A DNA stretch of 64,000 nt from Formosa undariae (GTDB taxonomy: Bacteria > Bacteroidota > Bacteroidia > Flavobacteriales > Flavobacteriaceae). The stretch spans positions 682,001 to 746,000 of the forward strand of contig NZ_JBHMEZ010000001.1 of NCBI RefSeq assembly GCF_042427615.1, read 5' to 3'. The notes below the pieces were generated by a model that was not told the DNA's origin, did no database searches, and saw nothing but the letters and a program-made list of their open reading frames with translations. Both the position numbers and the translations under genes were made by a program. This document shows, piece after piece, positions 35,571-43,898 of the stretch (the first letter of the stretch is position 1; every line of letters starts with the position of its first letter).

Positions 35571-38500
35571 ATGAAAAAAATTACACTATTTTTTCTATTA
35601 CTGTGTACAGCTACAGTAATGGCACAAAACAAAACCTATCTCATCGATGACCCGGATTCCTTACGGGATGTCTTTTATCAACCTGGAGATCAAATTATTT
35701 TAAAAAATGGGGTTTACGATACAGATGAGCGCATGCGATTTCTGGGTTCGGGTACCGCAGAAAATCCAGTTATTTTTAGAGCAGAAACACCGGGAGGCGT
35801 TATTTTTACAGGTGGACCACGATTAACTATTGGTGGAGAAACTGATGATGATACAGGTGAAAAAGTTGCTAATGGTGAATATTTAATTGTAGATGGGTTC
35901 CACTGGAAAGGTGGTTACGGTGCGAGTAACTTTATCGAGTTTAGAAATGGTTACGACTTTGCACACCACAGTACCATTCAAAATTGTGCGATTGATGGAT
36001 TGGAGATCGAACCAGACGATATAGAAGATGGGGTTTATGCAAAACACCGTTGGATTGTATTGTACGGAACTTACAACAGTGTATTAAACTGTTCATTTAT
36101 GAATAAGAAAAGTGCAGGTGCTCTGATATTAGCAGAATATTCATATAATGCTGTAGGACCACCTTACGGGGATGACGACGATAGTGCGAATAACACACGT
36201 TGCGATCTTGTGGGACACACAATTAGTAATAACTACTTTTATAAGTACGAAAAAAAAGACCAGTCTTTTGAAAATGCTGGAGATAGTGAAACCATTCGTA
36301 TTGGAACTAGCGAGTATCAAAATGTAAATAGTGGTGCTGTAGTTAGTAATAACTATTTTGTGGAAGCCGATGGTGAAAATGAAATTATTACCAATAAAAG
36401 TAAAAATAACTTTTATATAAATAATACGTTTAGAAGATCAAGAGGATCTTTAGTACTGCGTCACGGATCTAATGCCACTGTAGAAGGAAATTACTTTTTA
36501 GGTGAAAATGTAGATGGTACTGGAGGAATTAGAATTACCGATAGCGATCATACTATTACTAATAATTACATCCAAGATTGTATTACAGTTCTTGATCAAG
36601 CTAAATGGAATAATGGAATCACTTTTATCGGAGGAGGAGATGATGCTGCGGTGAATTGCTCATCTACAAAAGTTTCAAACGGCTATCAACAAACAGAGAA
36701 TATTACCGTTTCTAGAAATACCATTATAAACACAAATGCACCTTTATTTTATAACACAGATAAAGGATCTACAGATCCAACAGGAGCAGTTTCAGATAAT
36801 TTAATCTATTTTACTTCAGATAATGCTAATGTTTCAAATGTAATTTCTGGTGATACCGATAATTCTTATCAAAATCTTGGTACAGCGTTAACCTATTTAG
36901 GAAACGTATATACAGGAGCTGATTTAGGAGTAACTAACGATGGTTTTGTAGAAGGAGTAGAAATCACTGCGGCAGAAGATGGTGAAATATTTACGTTTGC
37001 AGGAGCAGATGGTAAAGGTGCAGATATGGGTACTTACCAACCGGCTACAGATGATATGGTTGGTCACGGTATAGGAGCTTGTTTTTTAAATAATGTAGGA
37101 GGAGGCATTACCGATGGTAATTGTACTATCGAAATCCCTGAGTCTATAATTGTGAGTAGTATTCCTGCATTTCCTTATGAAGCTAGTAGTGTAGATGTTG
37201 CCGTTACTGCTAATGTAGGATGGACCGCTATGTCTAATAACGATTGGATATCTATCGATACCGATACAGCTAATGGCGATGCAACTGTGGTGGTTTCAGT
37301 AACTGAAAACACAGAATTAATTAGCAGAGAAGGTTCAGTAACATTTACACAAGTAGACGGCGGAGATGGTATTGTAAGAGAATTAATCGTAACTCAAGAT
37401 GGTGGACCACGAACCGATTTTATCGAAGGTGTTACAATCGCATTTGTGTCTAAAGAAAATAGTTCTAAAGGCGAATTTGCAACCAATATGTTAGATAAAG
37501 ACATGGGTACGGTTTGGACAGCTGATGATGGAGATATTGTAGCAGGAGATTATAAAGGTGATGGAGAATATGTTATCCTAGATTTAGGTGGAACATACGA
37601 ATTGGACCTTATGCAGTTTAATACTACAGATAAAAGTGAAGCATTTGGATATCAAATATGGGTTTCTACAACAGGAATGGAAGACTCCGATTTTTCTATG
37701 ATTTTACCTATTGAAGATGACTTATTATTTACAGCAACAAACAGTACAGCGTTTAATGAATTCGATATTAGTTCTAAAGCTAAATATGTTAAGGTAATAG
37801 GTTTTGGGAGATTTAAAGAAGTAGATGATTCAGATAGAGCGACTGCCGATTATAGTAGATCTAGTGCGTGGACTGCAATTGGAGAAATTGAATTTTTCGG
37901 AGATAAAATGCGTGAAAATTTAATTAATACGGGTGGTTCTGAAGATCCTGTATCTGTAAATTCTTTTTCTAGCGAAAATAGTTCTAAAGACGAAGTTGCT
38001 ACAAATACATTAGATAAGGATTTAAATTCAATATGGGCCGCACAAGATGGTAGTGTTTTAATAGACGATTATAAAGGTGATGGCGAGTATATTATATACG
38101 ATTTAGGAAGTCCTTATACTTTAGATTTTATTCAATTAAATACTACAGATAAAGACGATGCTTTCGGAATCCAAATTTGGGTATCTACAACAGGTACAGA
38201 AGATGCAGACTTTTCTAAAATTGTTCCAAGTGCTGGAGACATAGAGTTTACTGCTACAGGTACAACAGATTTTAATCAGTATATAGTTGATGCCGATGCC
38301 CGTTATGTAAAACTAATCGGATTCGGAAGATTTAATGCTGAAGGAGACAAGAGAGAAAGCGCTTGGTCTGCTATAGGAGAAATAGAATTTTACGGAGAGT
38401 CAACGACCTTGTCTACAACAGATATAACCAAGAGTAGTTTAAAACTATATCCAAATCCAGTTACAAATGGTGTATTGTATTTAAGCAAGCAATCTGGCAA

Positions 38501-38675
38501 TTTTGATACTTTAAGAATCTTCGATGTTTCTGGTAAAACGGTGTTAACAAACACGTTAAACGGATCAATCGCTAAAGAAGAGATTAACGTGTCTTCTTTA
38601 GCGCAAGGTTTATATTTTGTTGAAATTTCAAATGCTAACAGTAGAGTCGTAAATAAGATTGTGATTTCTAAATAG
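35571..38675 (+). CDS. PL6-family polysaccharide lyase (alginate lyase/chondroitinase-B type) with T9SS sorting domain
   Basis: A 1034-residue secreted protein: signal peptide 1-19 (VMAQ), parallel beta-helix lyase about 22-430, a linker, a BACON-like domain about 523-608, two tandem F5/8-type carbohydrate-binding-like domains (about 612-778 and 788-943, both starting ENSSK and sharing DYKGDGEY), and a type IX Por sorting tail about 957-1034 (LKLYPNPVTNGVLYL ... NKIVISK). The PL6 catalytic Lys and Arg, 21 residues apart in chondroitinase B and AlyGC, fit Lys276 (TNKSKNN) and Arg297 (LVLRHGSN). PL6 covers alginate and dermatan sulfate lyases; alginate is the commoner substrate in marine flavobacteria. 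Own promoter and terminator. Confidence 0.9.
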   Translation: MKKITLFFLLLCTATVMAQNKTYLIDDPDSLRDVFYQPGDQIILKNGVYDTDERMRFLGSGTAENPVIFRAETPGGVIFTGGPRLTIGGETDDDTGEKVANGEYLIVDGFHWKGGYGASNFIEFRNGYDFAHHSTIQNCAIDGLEIEPDDIEDGVYAKHRWIVLYGTYNSVLNCSFMNKKSAGALILAEYSYNAVGPPYGDDDDSANNTRCDLVGHTISNNYFYKYEKKDQSFENAGDSETIRIGTSEYQNVNSGAVVSNNYFVEADGENEIITNKSKNNFYINNTFRRSRGSLVLRHGSNATVEGNYFLGENVDGTGGIRITDSDHTITNNYIQDCITVLDQAKWNNGITFIGGGDDAAVNCSSTKVSNGYQQTENITVSRNTIINTNAPLFYNTDKGSTDPTGAVSDNLIYFTSDNANVSNVISGDTDNSYQNLGTALTYLGNVYTGADLGVTNDGFVEGVEITAAEDGEIFTFAGADGKGADMGTYQPATDDMVGHGIGACFLNNVGGGITDGNCTIEIPESIIVSSIPAFPYEASSVDVAVTANVGWTAMSNNDWISIDTDTANGDATVVVSVTENTELISREGSVTFTQVDGGDGIVRELIVTQDGGPRTDFIEGVTIAFVSKENSSKGEFATNMLDKDMGTVWTADDGDIVAGDYKGDGEYVILDLGGTYELDLMQFNTTDKSEAFGYQIWVSTTGMEDSDFSMILPIEDDLLFTATNSTAFNEFDISSKAKYVKVIGFGRFKEVDDSDRATADYSRSSAWTAIGEIEFFGDKMRENLINTGGSEDPVSVNSFSSENSSKDEVATNTLDKDLNSIWAAQDGSVLIDDYKGDGEYIIYDLGSPYTLDFIQLNTTDKDDAFGIQIWVSTTGTEDADFSKIVPSAGDIEFTATGTTDFNQYIVDADARYVKLIGFGRFNAEGDKRESAWSAIGEIEFYGESTTLSTTDITKSSLKLYPNPVTNGVLYLSKQSGNFDTLRIFDVSGKTVLTNTLNGSIAKEEINVSSLAQGLYFVEISNANSRVVNKIVISK

Positions 38676-38702
38676 TCAGTAAGTAAACAAGTAATAATTT
38701 TT

Positions 38703-38740
38703 AATCCCCAGAGAATTTAATTCTCTGGGGATTATTTTTT
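38703..38740 (+). terminator. terminator of the PL6 gene
   Basis: A perfect 14-bp stem (AATCCCCAGAGAAT and complement) with TTA loop, followed by A and six T. Confidence 0.93.
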
Positions 38741-38842
38741 ATAACCTTACAAAAACACCCTAGTTTAAAAACTTTCTAAATAATATACTGCATATAAGTT
38801 ATTACCTTTAAGTTCGACCTAATCATAGTTAATAATAAATAT

Positions 38843-40147
38843 ATGGAACATATTGCCATTATAGGAAACGGAATTTCAGGTGTGACTCTTGCAAGACACA
38901 TTAGAAAAAATTCGGATAAAAGGATAACTATAATCTCTTCAGAAACGGAACATTTTTTTTCACGTACAGCGCTCATGTATATTTATATGGGACATATGAA
39001 ATTTGAAAACACTAAGCCTTACGAAGATTGGTTTTGGGAAAAGAATAGAATCGAACTTAAAAAAGGCTATGTTAAGTCAATAGATACAGATCTTAAAACG
39101 CTTCATTTTGCTGAAGGAGATACGCTTAAATACGATAAACTCGTCATTGCAACAGGAAGTAAACCTAATAAGTTTGGTTGGCCAGGACAAGACCTTAAAG
39201 GCGTTATGGGCATGTACCATAAACAGGACTTAGAAAGTTTAGAAACATATGCGCCTAATAAAGAAACATGTAACAGAGCTGTTATTGTGGGAGGTGGATT
39301 AATAGGTATTGAAATGGCAGAAATGCTCAATTCAAGAAATATTCCGGTGACTTTCTTGGTGCGAGAAAATAGTTTTTGGAATGGTGTGTTACCTCTTGGC
39401 GAAAGTGAAATGATTAACCGTCATATAAAAAGTCATCATATAGACCTTAGGTTATCAACAAACTTAAAGGAAATTGTTTCAGATGAAAACGGCAAAGTAA
39501 AATCTATAATTATTGAAGAAACAGGAGAAGAAATTCCGTGTAATGTGGTTGGTCTTACCGCGGGAGTCGCTCCAAATATTGACTTTCTAAAAGATTCTGG
39601 CATTGATATAGGTCGTGGTGTAAAAGTGAATCGTTTTCTAGAAACCAATATATCCGATATATATGCGATTGGCGATTGTGCCGAGCAACACGAAGCTATC
39701 GGGAACAGACGTCCAATAGAAGCCGTTTGGTACACGGGACGTATGATGGGAGAAGTATTAGCACAAACTATTTGTGGCAATAAAATGGAGTATAAGCCAG
39801 GGCATTGGTTTAATTCGGCAAAGTTTTTAGACATAGAATATCAAACCTATGGTTGGGTTTTTAGTGATAGAAATAAATCAGAACACGAAGCACATTTCCA
39901 TTGGAAGCATGCAGACGATACCAAATGTATAACTGTAGCTTACCATAAAGACACGAACACATTTTTAGGGATTAATACTTTTGGAATACGTATGCGTCAT
40001 GAAGTATTCGATCGTTGGCTTACCGAAAATCGAGATATAGATTATGTTATTAAAAATTTAGCCGAAGCTAATTTCGATCCTGAATTTTATAAAACATTTG
40101 AAACCGATATTCTAAAAGCCTTCACTAACCAATTACAAACTGTATAA
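38843..40147 (+). CDS. FAD-dependent pyridine nucleotide-disulfide-type oxidoreductase
   Basis: A 434-residue flavoprotein. The FAD Rossmann motif IIGNGISGVTLARHIR begins at residue 6, KLVIATGSKPNKFGWPG gives the ATG motif, RAVIVGGGLIGIEMAEML the NAD(P)H Rossmann motif, and SDIYAIGDCAEQHEAIGNRR the second FAD motif. It resembles ferredoxin/rubredoxin or nitrite reductase-type NADH-dependent flavoproteins and lacks a redox-active CxxxxC. The stop is followed after 1 base by the polyferredoxin gene, so the two likely form an electron-transfer pair passing electrons from NAD(P)H to membrane Fe-S clusters. Acceptor unknown. Confidence 0.85.
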   Translation: MEHIAIIGNGISGVTLARHIRKNSDKRITIISSETEHFFSRTALMYIYMGHMKFENTKPYEDWFWEKNRIELKKGYVKSIDTDLKTLHFAEGDTLKYDKLVIATGSKPNKFGWPGQDLKGVMGMYHKQDLESLETYAPNKETCNRAVIVGGGLIGIEMAEMLNSRNIPVTFLVRENSFWNGVLPLGESEMINRHIKSHHIDLRLSTNLKEIVSDENGKVKSIIIEETGEEIPCNVVGLTAGVAPNIDFLKDSGIDIGRGVKVNRFLETNISDIYAIGDCAEQHEAIGNRRPIEAVWYTGRMMGEVLAQTICGNKMEYKPGHWFNSAKFLDIEYQTYGWVFSDRNKSEHEAHFHWKHADDTKCITVAYHKDTNTFLGINTFGIRMRHEVFDRWLTENRDIDYVIKNLAEANFDPEFYKTFETDILKAFTNQLQTV

Positions 40148-40148
40148 A

Positions 40149-41738
40149 ATGAGTAATAAAATAAACAATAGTATGTCATTGGCTAATCCCGATGCTTTAA
40201 ATATAACGAACAAACAAAAAATAGCACTTGCCATTGGTGTTATCGGGTTATTTATAATGGCCTTAGCTCTTCTTAATACCGACTTTCCTAATAAAGGATT
40301 GTTTCTTACACTTTCATTAGTCGCTATATTTGGAGGGGTAATAGTGTATTCTAGAGAAGCTTATCTTAATAAGTTAGAAGGGATAAAAAACGATGGGGTT
40401 TGGTTTAAATCTATTTCGTCTCGAGGTGTTTTAGGATGGATTTTGGGTGTGGTTTTAACTTCATTTTATATTGTATTATATTTCTTTCCAAAGTATTTAG
40501 GATTAGGAACAGACGGCGAAGCAAACACAGGTTTAATAGCGCTTTTCGATCCTTTAAGTCATTTGTTAAGCGGGAGAGATGCTAGCCAATGGTTTGTTTA
40601 CGGGGTGCTTTATACGGTCGCTATATTAGCTTTTGGATATAAGTTCTTGTTAAAATACAGACATAACCGCTACCAGCAATTACGTACAGGATCTGTCATG
40701 TTTTTTCAATTGGGTTTTGCCTTTTTGATTCCTGAATTTATGTACGTTATGAATAACGATTTGCCATATTATGATCTTAAAAGTATATGGCCACTTAACT
40801 ACTATATTTTCGATGAATGGTCTGTAAAAGGATTTCTTTCGACAGGGAATATTGGTATCGCATTATTGTTGTTTGGTTTGTTATCCATCTTTGTTATTAC
40901 ACCAATTTTAACTTACAAATACGGAAAGCGTTGGTATTGTTCTTGGGTTTGTGGTTGTGGTGGTTTGGCTGAAACGGCAGGGGATTCCTTCAGACAATTA
41001 TCGTCTAAAAAAATGTCGGCTTGGAAGCTAGAACGCTGGTTAATTCATACCGTCTTAGTCTTTTCTGTTGTGATGACGGCGGCTATGGTATATTCATATT
41101 TAGGTTACGAAAAAAATGATTTCTGGTTAACACGAGGCGTATTTATATCTTTAGTTATTGGTTTACTAACAGTGGTATTTGTTGCTGTGATGTATTTTAA
41201 AAGACAAGAATTTGGTAAAGATGCCAAAATGGGAGCTATTGGTTACGCCGTAGTTATCGCGTTATTGTTAATCATGCACTTTACGGGAACAACAGAACAC
41301 TTGTTTTTTATAAAAGCAGGTACTTTACGAGCGGCTTATGGTTTATACATTGGTTCTATTTTCTCTGGAGTTATTGGGACAGGGTTTTATCCTATTTTAG
41401 GAAACCGTTCTTGGTGTCGTTTTGGTTGTCCGATGGCCGCTATTCTAGGCTTTCAACAGCGTTTGTTTTCTAAATTTAGAATTACAACCAATGGCGGACA
41501 ATGTATTTCTTGTGGAAACTGTTCAACGTATTGTGAAATGGGGATAGACGTTAGAGCGTATGCGCAAAAGGGAGAAAATATTGTGAGGTCTAGTTGCGTT
41601 GGTTGTGGAGTCTGTTCTGCAGTTTGCCCAAGAGGTGTTTTAAAATTAGAAAACGATTCTATGGAAGGTCGTATAAACCCGAATGAAATCTTATTAGGAA
41701 ACGATGTGGATTTAATGGATTTATTAAATAAGAAATAG
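40149..41738 (+). CDS. membrane polyferredoxin (NapH/RdxA-like 4Fe-4S protein)
   Basis: A 529-residue protein with about eight to ten hydrophobic helices. Cysteine motifs RWYCSWVCGCGGLAE and NRSWCRFGCPMAA lie at membrane-helix ends, typical for the NapH/NosR/RdxA group. Near the C-terminus two ferredoxin motifs follow: CISCGNCSTYCEMG from Cys452 and CVGCGVCSAVCPRG from Cys483. The coupled FAD enzyme upstream supplies a likely electron donor. No Nap, Nos or cytochrome oxidase gene is near, so the electron sink is unclear. A perfect 23-bp inverted repeat lies downstream. Confidence 0.85.
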   Translation: MSNKINNSMSLANPDALNITNKQKIALAIGVIGLFIMALALLNTDFPNKGLFLTLSLVAIFGGVIVYSREAYLNKLEGIKNDGVWFKSISSRGVLGWILGVVLTSFYIVLYFFPKYLGLGTDGEANTGLIALFDPLSHLLSGRDASQWFVYGVLYTVAILAFGYKFLLKYRHNRYQQLRTGSVMFFQLGFAFLIPEFMYVMNNDLPYYDLKSIWPLNYYIFDEWSVKGFLSTGNIGIALLLFGLLSIFVITPILTYKYGKRWYCSWVCGCGGLAETAGDSFRQLSSKKMSAWKLERWLIHTVLVFSVVMTAAMVYSYLGYEKNDFWLTRGVFISLVIGLLTVVFVAVMYFKRQEFGKDAKMGAIGYAVVIALLLIMHFTGTTEHLFFIKAGTLRAAYGLYIGSIFSGVIGTGFYPILGNRSWCRFGCPMAAILGFQQRLFSKFRITTNGGQCISCGNCSTYCEMGIDVRAYAQKGENIVRSSCVGCGVCSAVCPRGVLKLENDSMEGRINPNEILLGNDVDLMDLLNKK

Positions 41739-41763
41739 AATTATTTAGTTTAGAATAATATTT

Positions 41764-41811
41764 AAATACTCGGGGTTTTAATTGTAACTACAATTAAAAC
41801 CCCGAGTATTT
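41764..41811. terminator. bidirectional terminator, 23-bp perfect stem
   Basis: A 23-base arm (41764-41786, core TACTCGGGGTTTTAATTG) pairs without mismatch with 41789-41811 across only AC. It lies between two convergent genes (stops at 41738 and 41834) and has short T-rich flanks on both sides. Confidence 0.85.
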
Positions 41812-41833
41812 TGTTGATATATCCTTCGTTATT

Positions 41834-43528
41834 TTAAGCTTCTGTATCTTTTTTAGTTACAGGCTCTTTTTCAATTTTAATGAAATAATGAAATGGATTA
41901 TGAAGAAAATCTTTAAATATATTAAAGACGACTTTAGGAAGCAGTCTAAAGTTAACTCCTCTCGATTTTAATGCGAGATACAGTGTTATCGAAAAACTGA
42001 CGATAAAATTCACCAGTCCAATTAGTAATGCTCCAATTATAGCTAATAGAATGGTATGGTGACTAAAATCGTAATTCATAATAGCATATCCCAAATTCGC
42101 CGAACTAAAAGCAACGTGTCTAATATCGATATCAAAAGGTAATAAATGACTTAATAAAAAAGTAGAGCCTAGAAAAAAACCAAGACTAATGTTTCCAAAC
42201 ATGGTACCCCAATTCTTATCGACAAATGTTGCTAATTTCTCACTTTTTAGTAAAAAACGACTGTTTCGAATACGATGAGGTATTTTCGATGCAATTACCT
42301 TGTTGTCTACAAAACCAGAAACTAATCCAGAAAAAGCTAAGAAAAAACCAGCAATCGCAGCAAAGAAAACCAATTGAAAGCTTGGTACAATTTTATGAAT
42401 AAGATAAACGGGTTTAACTGTTTTAGCCATATCTGTTGTGCTAAATATTTGAATAAAAAGCATAAAGATACATGCAGAAAGTATGGCCATTAAAAAGTTT
42501 CCCATAACCGAAATAAATTGGCTTCGAAACACTTTTCTTACTATTATGGTAATACTTTTAATCGAATCATATTTTAAAGTGCCTTCCTTGTCAATGTTTT
42601 TTGCTAATGTAGTGGCCGTCATTGCGGGCTGTTTTGTGGCGATAATACCACCCAATTGATTCACAATTATAAAACACAAGGCATAGTTTATACTAAATAG
42701 AATGGCATTGCTAACTTCCGAAAACTCATAAGTATATAAAAGAAGTTTAAAAAGAGCAAATAGGGCTATTATGCCTCCTCCAAATAAAGATCTATAAAAG
42801 AACTTCCAATATTCCTTAGTGGTTTCGGCAATATACTTTTCTCCTTTATTAGAGGTGTGTTCTACAATTTCTATGGCAACCAAATCAGAATGTCTACTTA
42901 GGTAGCGTCTAATACTATCTTTATATTTAAAATAGACTATAAAGTCTGCTAGGATATTTTCCCAATGTTGTTTAGAGGAAATATGTAATTTTAAATGAAG
43001 TAATTCCTTAATTCTAATTGTGTATTCTAGAATCCGTCTCGTTACCAAAGTAAGATGAAAACTTGTTCCGATTTTACTTTTGCTTTTTCTTAAATCAATA
43101 ATAAGAAGTTCTATGGCTTCTAAAGAATTAAAAAGTTGTAAGGTCTCTTCTTCATCGAACTCAGATAAATTATTTACTTTTTTTAAGAGTAACTCGAACG
43201 GTTTAGAGTTTAATTCGATGAAATTATATTTAGCTTTAATATCGCTATCTAATCCGAATGCAACAACCTTAGCGCATAACGCTTTAATACTTAAGTCTAA
43301 TTGTGTCGAAATGTTGCTGTCTGCTATCGTGCTTAAATCTATAAGAGATAATACGTGTTGCACGGGGTTTTTACTGTTTAGTAAAAAATATTCTATAGTA
43401 CCTTCGTCAGGAATATTGGGTAGTATTTTTCTATAAAGACGGTTTATAATTCCAGAGCCAAACCCGTACTCTTCCATTATTGAATACTTGGTAAAAAATG
43501 AATAAAAATTTAAAGACTCTGATTTCAT
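41834..43528 (-). CDS. Gcr-family membrane protein (so-called site-specific recombinase, PF10136 type)
   Basis: A 564-residue protein whose central motifs IEIVEHTSNKGEKYIAETTK (about 219-238) and IIATKQPAMTATTLAKNI (about 295-312) match the family annotated 'site-specific recombinase Gcr'. The N-terminal ~235 residues are soluble and helical; the C-terminal half has six or so transmembrane helices (about 250-265, 277-295, 342-362, 385-408, and two more before 520). It has no tyrosine or serine recombinase motif, and the name rests on old annotation, so real function is unknown. Shorter than proteobacterial members (about 650-700). A second in-frame ATG is at residue 18. Confidence 0.8.
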   Translation of the reverse strand: MKSESLNFYSFFTKYSIMEEYGFGSGIINRLYRKILPNIPDEGTIEYFLLNSKNPVQHVLSLIDLSTIADSNISTQLDLSIKALCAKVVAFGLDSDIKAKYNFIELNSKPFELLLKKVNNLSEFDEEETLQLFNSLEAIELLIIDLRKSKSKIGTSFHLTLVTRRILEYTIRIKELLHLKLHISSKQHWENILADFIVYFKYKDSIRRYLSRHSDLVAIEIVEHTSNKGEKYIAETTKEYWKFFYRSLFGGGIIALFALFKLLLYTYEFSEVSNAILFSINYALCFIIVNQLGGIIATKQPAMTATTLAKNIDKEGTLKYDSIKSITIIVRKVFRSQFISVMGNFLMAILSACIFMLFIQIFSTTDMAKTVKPVYLIHKIVPSFQLVFFAAIAGFFLAFSGLVSGFVDNKVIASKIPHRIRNSRFLLKSEKLATFVDKNWGTMFGNISLGFFLGSTFLLSHLLPFDIDIRHVAFSSANLGYAIMNYDFSHHTILLAIIGALLIGLVNFIVSFSITLYLALKSRGVNFRLLPKVVFNIFKDFLHNPFHYFIKIEKEPVTKKDTEA

Positions 43529-43898
43529 AGGTTGGATCGCTTTTCGAAAAAAATATCATTTACAATTGTACTTCCGCATATTAACAATAAACGACTTAAA
43601 TAAAACATAGTGAGTTAAAAGATGTTAACTTTTTTAGATTAACGAAAAGTTTAAAGAAAGGGACTTTTAGAATGTTTTAATACTCTAAAATAATAAATTT
43701 ATTTAGAGGTCGCAAGTCCTATTTCGGGTAGGCTATAAGTTTTAATTTAAGTTAAATTTCGAATTATGAGTGGCATTTTTATGTTGTTAAATTAGAGGCG
43801 TTAAAACCTTAAACATGAATTGAAAGGCACTAATTTAGAACGAAAATATAATAATAAGTTGGTGAAATAATACAAAAATATCTTCATAGATTTATGGC
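43529..43898. other. 370-bp divergent intergenic region
   Basis: Lies between the Gcr-family gene (minus) and the TPR histidine kinase (plus) and must contain both promoters. TTTTAGA (43665-43671) and TCTAAAA (43684-43690) form an inverted repeat with a 12-base spacer. No exact TAnnTTTG box on either strand and no further gene. Confidence 0.4.

Noticed and set aside
41834..43528. Mobile-element recombinase
   Set aside because: Despite the family's name there are no tyrosine or serine recombinase residues, several membrane helices are present, and no flanking repeats or cargo were found.
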